Assembly (NCBI RefSeq): GCF_900107625.1
Contig: NZ_FNQK01000012.1
Coordinates: 1 to 64,000, forward strand
Direction of reading: 5' to 3'
Origin: Bizionia paragorgiae
Lineage (GTDB): Bacteria; Bacteroidota; Bacteroidia; Flavobacteriales; Flavobacteriaceae
DNA: 64,000 nucleotides
Below the pieces are notes generated by a model. The model was not told where the DNA came from, did not search any database, and was given only the letters and a program-made list of their open reading frames with translations. Below, piece after piece: positions 59,894 through 64,000 of this stretch (position 1 is its first letter; each line of letters opens with the position of its first letter). The position numbers were made by a program, and so were the translations under genes.

Positions 59894-61672
59894 ATGACAA
59901 AATCCACCCTAGATACTATTAAATCGGTAGCTGATATTAAATCCTTAAGTGATTTAGAATTAGAGTGTTTGATCTCCGATTTAAGGCGTTTTATTATACG
60001 GGCGGTAGCCGCAAAAGAAGGGCATCTCGGTGCCAGTTTAGGAGTGGTAGAACTTACCATTGCATTACATTATGTTTTTAATACCCCTTTCGACGAATTA
60101 ATATGGGATGTAGGCCATCAAGCCTATGGTCATAAAATTTTAACCGGCCGCCAGTCTGTTTTCGATACTAATAGACAGTTTAATGGTATTAGTGGTTTTC
60201 CTCGACGTAGCGAAAGTAAGTATGATAGTTTTGGAGTGGGACATTCGTCGACCTCCATTTCGGCAGCACTAGGGATGGCCATCGCTTCGCAATTAAAAGG
60301 AGAACTGAGTAAACATCATATAGCCGTTATTGGAGACGCATCCATTGCTAGTGGGATGGCTTTTGAAGGTTTAAACCATGCAGGAGTAACCGACTGTAAT
60401 TTGTTGGTTATTTTAAATGACAATGCTATAGGAATAGATCCTAGTGTTGGTGCCTTAAAACAGTATCTCACTAATGTTAAAAAGGGAACCGAAAGACAAG
60501 ATAATATTTTCGAAGCTTTAAATTTTAATTACTCAGGTCCCATAGATGGTCATAACCTTCAAGAATTAATAGCTGAATTAGAACGATTAAAATCGGTAAA
60601 AGGGCCTAAGTTTTTACATGTAATTACTACTAAAGGTAAAGGCTTGCGTCAAGCCGAGGAGAATCAAGTGACCTACCACGCCCCAGGAAAGTTTAATGCA
60701 GAAACCGGGGATTTATATAAAAAAGTAGACACCGTACAACCACCAAAATTCCAAGATGTTTTTGGTTATACTATTGTAGAGTTAGCGCGGTTAAATAAAA
60801 ATATTATAGGGATCACTCCAGCGATGCCAACGGGGAGTTCTCTTAAATTTATGATGGAGGAGATTCCCGATCGGGCCTTCGATGTGGGTATTGCCGAGCA
60901 GCATGCGGTTACCTTGGCAGCAGGAATGGCTACCCAAGGGATGCTGCCCTTTTGTAATATTTACTCTACCTTTTTACAGCGTGCTTACGATCAGGTTATC
61001 CACGATGTGGCAATCCAAAATCTTCCGGTTATTTTTTGTTTGGATCGTGCTGGATTAGTAGGAGAAGATGGGGCGACCCATCATGGGGTTTTCGATTTGA
61101 GTTACTTACGTTGTATTCCGAATCTAATTATTTTTGCACCTCGAAATGAAATTGAGCTGCGAAATATAATGTATACCGCCCAACTGGGATTAAAACATCC
61201 AATAGCGATTCGTTATCCTCGTGGTCGTGGTACGCTTCTCGATTGGAAACAGCCTTTTAAAGCCATAACCATCGGAGAGGCCACCTGTCTTAATAAAGGT
61301 AGTGCTATCGCTGTTCTAACTATCGGAACTATGGCAACAGTAATTGAGGATATTATTGCACATACCGAAGGGTTTCACGATCTGTCGCATTACGATATGC
61401 GTTTTGTAAAACCTCTAGATGAACACCTTTTACATACTATATTCGAAACACATACCGCTATAGTAACAGTAGAAGATAATGCTGTAATGGGTGGATTTGG
61501 AAGTGCGATCCTAGAATTTGCTGCCAAACACCATTATAAAAACGAGGTCTATCTTAAAGGAATTCCGGATCAGTTTATAGAACACGGAACCGTTTTCGAA
61601 TTGCTTGAAGATTTAGAATTAGACAGTCGTAGTCTTACACAATTCTTGAGCACACTAAAACCTTTAAAATAA
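59894..61672 (+). CDS. dxs: 1-deoxy-D-xylulose-5-phosphate synthase
   Basis: A 592-residue thiamine-diphosphate enzyme that joins pyruvate and glyceraldehyde 3-phosphate in the first step of the MEP isoprenoid route. The TPP site reads GDASIASGMAFEGLNHAG (GDx...N, with GDA in place of the usual GDG, a variant common in Bacteroidota). The N-terminal KEGHLGASLGVVELTIALHY, the middle YHAPGKFN and the C-terminal transketolase domain (AEQHAVTLAAGMATQG) are standard. It is a little shorter than the Escherichia coli enzyme. It converges with dgt, only 4 nt apart. Confidence 0.95.
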   Translation: MTKSTLDTIKSVADIKSLSDLELECLISDLRRFIIRAVAAKEGHLGASLGVVELTIALHYVFNTPFDELIWDVGHQAYGHKILTGRQSVFDTNRQFNGISGFPRRSESKYDSFGVGHSSTSISAALGMAIASQLKGELSKHHIAVIGDASIASGMAFEGLNHAGVTDCNLLVILNDNAIGIDPSVGALKQYLTNVKKGTERQDNIFEALNFNYSGPIDGHNLQELIAELERLKSVKGPKFLHVITTKGKGLRQAEENQVTYHAPGKFNAETGDLYKKVDTVQPPKFQDVFGYTIVELARLNKNIIGITPAMPTGSSLKFMMEEIPDRAFDVGIAEQHAVTLAAGMATQGMLPFCNIYSTFLQRAYDQVIHDVAIQNLPVIFCLDRAGLVGEDGATHHGVFDLSYLRCIPNLIIFAPRNEIELRNIMYTAQLGLKHPIAIRYPRGRGTLLDWKQPFKAITIGEATCLNKGSAIAVLTIGTMATVIEDIIAHTEGFHDLSHYDMRFVKPLDEHLLHTIFETHTAIVTVEDNAVMGGFGSAILEFAAKHHYKNEVYLKGIPDQFIEHGTVFELLEDLELDSRSLTQFLSTLKPLK

Positions 61673-61676
61673 AAGC

Positions 61677-63017
61677 TTAAAGACTAAATCCTTTAATTTT
61701 TTTATAGCTTAAAATCGCCTGACTATCCGATAATAAAGAGACGTAGTGCGACACGCTAATCAGTCGGTCGTACAAGCTGTCTTGGTCCATTTTTATGGTT
61801 TTAGGGAATCCTTTTAGAATCAATTTATCGTAGTTAGATGCCGTATTATTATAGCAGTTGTTAACTGCTGCTATATAGGTGTCCAATAGGGTTTTTATAA
61901 TTTCGTATCCTGCAATTTCCTTATCTACTACCTCGGTAGATTGGTAGATGTTGTCGATGCTTATTTTAATAATGTCGTTAATCTGTGCATCATATTTACT
62001 TTTGTCTAATAAACTAGACCCAAATTCACCCTTTAAAATCGCATCTTCATGAGTCATGAAAATATCTACCGCTTCGTTAATTAAGCGTCCAATGGCAAGT
62101 GCTCTTAGGTAACTTATACGATCGTGGGTGTTTGTAAGTTGATAATATTTTTCTGAGTTTATAGAGTCTTTTACAAGCTTGATTAAGTATTCCAAGGCGA
62201 ATTCCTCCTGAATTAACCCTAGGTTAATACCGTCTTCAAAATCTATAATGGTATAACAAATATCATCGGCTGCTTCAACTAAATAAGCAAGAGGATGACG
62301 AGCGTAACTAATTGCGTCGTCGCTTCTTTTATTTAGTCCGAGTTCTTTTGCAATCGCTTTAAATTCGCTCAGTTCGCTTTGGAATACACCATACTTTTTG
62401 TCGGCTATATGCGAAGTGGGCTTTTGCGGCAATGATTCTTTAGGGTATTTTGTGAAGGCTCCTAAAGTAGCGTAGCTAAGACGTAATCCACCCTCGCGGC
62501 CTTCACGACTCTGAGTGAGAATCTTAAATCCATTGGCGTTTCCTTCAAAACGACATAAATCCTCATATTCTTTTGCCGTTAGTTCACTTTTAAAATGTTT
62601 TCCGTTTCCAGATATAAAGTACTCTCCAATGGCCTTTTCTCCAGAATGTCCAAATGGCGGATTTCCAATATCGTGAGCGAGTGCGGCTGCCGCTACGATA
62701 GCACCAAAATCATTGGCTTGATAACCTAGAACACTATACAAATGCGGGTGTTTTTCTAATATCTTTTTACCAACACTTCGACCTAAAGAACGACCTACTA
62801 CACTGACTTCTAAACTGTGGGTTAATCGTGTATGTGCAAAATCAGTTTGAGACAGTGGAATGACTTGAGTTTTATCTTGAAGACTTCTAAACTCCGAAGA
62901 AAAAATAATGCGGTCGTAATCGACTTCAAATCCCAAACGGGTCTCATCTTGTTCTTTTCTTAGTCTTTTATTGGTGTCCCCAAAACGTTTTAAAGAGAGT
63001 AATTCTTCCCAAGTCAT
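61677..63017 (-). CDS. dgt: dGTP triphosphohydrolase-like protein
   Basis: A 446-residue HD-domain phosphohydrolase of the deoxyguanosine triphosphatase type. The HD metal site appears as the leading H in LTHSLEVSVVGR and as HD in AALAHDIGNPPFGHSGE. Conserved FRSLQDKTQVIP and YLVEAADDICYTIIDFEDG are typical of dNTP triphosphohydrolases. It would limit dNTP pools, opposing the NrdAB reductase also encoded here, and some relatives defend against phage. Start at MTWEELLSLKRFGDTN is standard. Confidence 0.9.
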   Translation of the reverse strand: MTWEELLSLKRFGDTNKRLRKEQDETRLGFEVDYDRIIFSSEFRSLQDKTQVIPLSQTDFAHTRLTHSLEVSVVGRSLGRSVGKKILEKHPHLYSVLGYQANDFGAIVAAAALAHDIGNPPFGHSGEKAIGEYFISGNGKHFKSELTAKEYEDLCRFEGNANGFKILTQSREGREGGLRLSYATLGAFTKYPKESLPQKPTSHIADKKYGVFQSELSEFKAIAKELGLNKRSDDAISYARHPLAYLVEAADDICYTIIDFEDGINLGLIQEEFALEYLIKLVKDSINSEKYYQLTNTHDRISYLRALAIGRLINEAVDIFMTHEDAILKGEFGSSLLDKSKYDAQINDIIKISIDNIYQSTEVVDKEIAGYEIIKTLLDTYIAAVNNCYNNTASNYDKLILKGFPKTIKMDQDSLYDRLISVSHYVSLLSDSQAILSYKKIKGFSL

Positions 63018-63198
63018 AAGTGTAATTTTTGTTGCCGCAAGATAATTAATTCTGTGTTAACTCTGTGTTTCCACAATACAAATAGAACTTAAAGTGCATA
63101 ACCTTTAGAAAACCTTTTCATTAACTGTAATTAATTTTGAGTTAACACAAAGTTTACAGTATGCTGGTTTCTTTGCAGCGTTAAACAATCATAAAAAC

Positions 63199-64000
63199 AT
63201 GAAACACGGATTACTACTAATTACATTATTTATTTCTAGCCTAGCGTTTTCGCAAACAACCGGGTCTATTTCAGGTAAGGTTACCGACAAAGATTATAAT
63301 GACGAGCCACTACCAATGGTAAATATTATGTTGGAAAATACGACTAAAGGAACCTCGTCAGATTTTGATGGGCTATTTAAATTAGAGGCTATCGAGCCTG
63401 GGTCTTATAAAGTGTCATTTAGTTTTGTCGGGTATAAAACAGAGTTGGTGCCTGTAGAGATTGTTGCAGGTAAAGTGGTTGAGATTAACGTGTCTATGGG
63501 GCCAAATGCTGCGGCTTTAGATGAGGTTGTTATACAGACATCAAATAAACGAGAAAGTGAGGTTGCCTTGTTATTAGATCAGAAAAAAGCGGTTGAAATT
63601 AAGCAGAGTATTGGGGCTGAAGAATTATCAAGAAAAGGAGTAAGTGATGCTGCTGGCGCCGTCTCTAAAATTTCTGGAGTCTCAAAACAAGAAGGGTCAA
63701 GTAACGTTTATGTACGTGGTTTAGGTGATAGGTATTTAAACACAACCCTTAACGGCTTGTCTTTACCATCGAATGATGTGAGTAAAAAGAATATTGATCT
63801 GAATTTATTTTCTTCAGATATTATCGAAAACGTTTCTATAAGTAAAGCATATTCCTCAAAGTTTTATTCGGATTTTGCTGCTGGAAATGTCGATATCTCT
63901 TCAAAAGACTATAAAGGGAATGGTTTTTTTGATCTTCAAGTAGGTTCTAGTGTGAATACTAATGCGGTAGGGAAAACCTTTAAAAAGAGCGAGGGAACTG
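63199..64000 (+). CDS. TonB-dependent receptor, 5' part (runs off the window)
   Basis: An open frame from ATG 63199 to the window edge, 267 residues seen. It has a signal peptide (KHGLLLITLFISSLAFSQ), a CarboxypepD_reg-like domain (about 25-110, with GKVTDKDYNDEPLPMVNIML and GTSSDFDGLFKLEAI), and the start of a plug domain (GAVSKISGVSKQEGSSNVYV, then RGLGDRYLNTTLNG). The NVYVRGLGDRY pattern is that of the outer-membrane receptors that take up larger substrates. It has no stop in the visible part. The substrate is unknown. Confidence 0.88.
   Translation, partial: MKHGLLLITLFISSLAFSQTTGSISGKVTDKDYNDEPLPMVNIMLENTTKGTSSDFDGLFKLEAIEPGSYKVSFSFVGYKTELVPVEIVAGKVVEINVSMGPNAAALDEVVIQTSNKRESEVALLLDQKKAVEIKQSIGAEELSRKGVSDAAGAVSKISGVSKQEGSSNVYVRGLGDRYLNTTLNGLSLPSNDVSKKNIDLNLFSSDIIENVSISKAYSSKFYSDFAAGNVDISSKDYKGNGFFDLQVGSSVNTNAVGKTFKKSEGT

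Overview
The window looks like the chromosome of a marine-type flavobacterium (Bacteroidota, probably Flavobacteriaceae). The DNA is AT-rich. Promoters fit the Bacteroidota pattern TTG-N~20-TAnnTTTG, and ribosome binding sites are mostly weak. The gene set is typical of the family: TonB-dependent receptors with carboxypeptidase-like N-terminal domains, a secreted metallopeptidase with a type IX secretion C-terminal domain, a LytS/LytTR two-component pair, MarC, DUF3109, PepSY-like proteins and a compact RND efflux operon. Genus cannot be fixed from this sequence. No rRNA, tRNA or CRISPR array was seen.

Region 1 (1-9140) is accessory DNA. It begins with a complete IS1182-type insertion sequence with 17-bp inverted ends and a 4-bp target duplication. 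Next come small orphan genes arranged like integron cassettes (core-like heptamers GTTGTGC and GCATAAC/GTAATGC around an ORF) and a two-gene unit of unknown role. A decayed XRE regulator then precedes an intact type III restriction-modification system (mod-res).

Region 2 (about 9031-15229) is a compact integrative element: tyrosine integrase, LexA/CI-type S24 repressor, a divergent Cro-like gene, an AlpA/excisionase-like HTH protein, a DUF1376 phage-type replication protein and several unknown small genes. It has no capsid, tail, portal or terminase gene. The layout mirrors phage satellites of the PICI type, and this is the best candidate here for a little-described system.

Region 3 (15389-31980) returns to chromosomal genes: a PepSY-like exported protein behind a palindromic operator; a stress-type cluster of baeRF3, SDR, HdeD and SDR; HupE/UreJ; a dCMP-deaminase-like enzyme overlapping a CtpA protease; a MarC / small membrane protein / flavoprotein operon; DUF3109; a TPR histidine kinase with its LytTR regulator; and nrdB-nrdA.

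Region 4 (32068-41420) holds sucA-sucB (2-oxoglutarate dehydrogenase E1 and E2), an outer-membrane barrel, a lipid-anchored cytochrome c, and a three-gene cluster ending in a TonB receptor. That receptor keeps the full CxxxM/HxM copper site known from OprC. The cluster lies behind a CRP/FNR-like palindrome at about -41.5 from a predicted start, so regulated copper acquisition is a specific, testable prediction.

Region 5 (41469-64000) contains a polyprenyl synthetase gene diverging from a TetR-tolC-adaptor-RND operon with a clear TetR-type operator, a second TonB receptor, aspS, a ClC channel with CBS domains, a tadA-like deaminase, a fungalysin-type M36 peptidase, dxs, dgt, and the 5' part of a third TonB receptor running off the end. 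Coding calls rest on translated sequence and motifs read by eye; no database search was possible.
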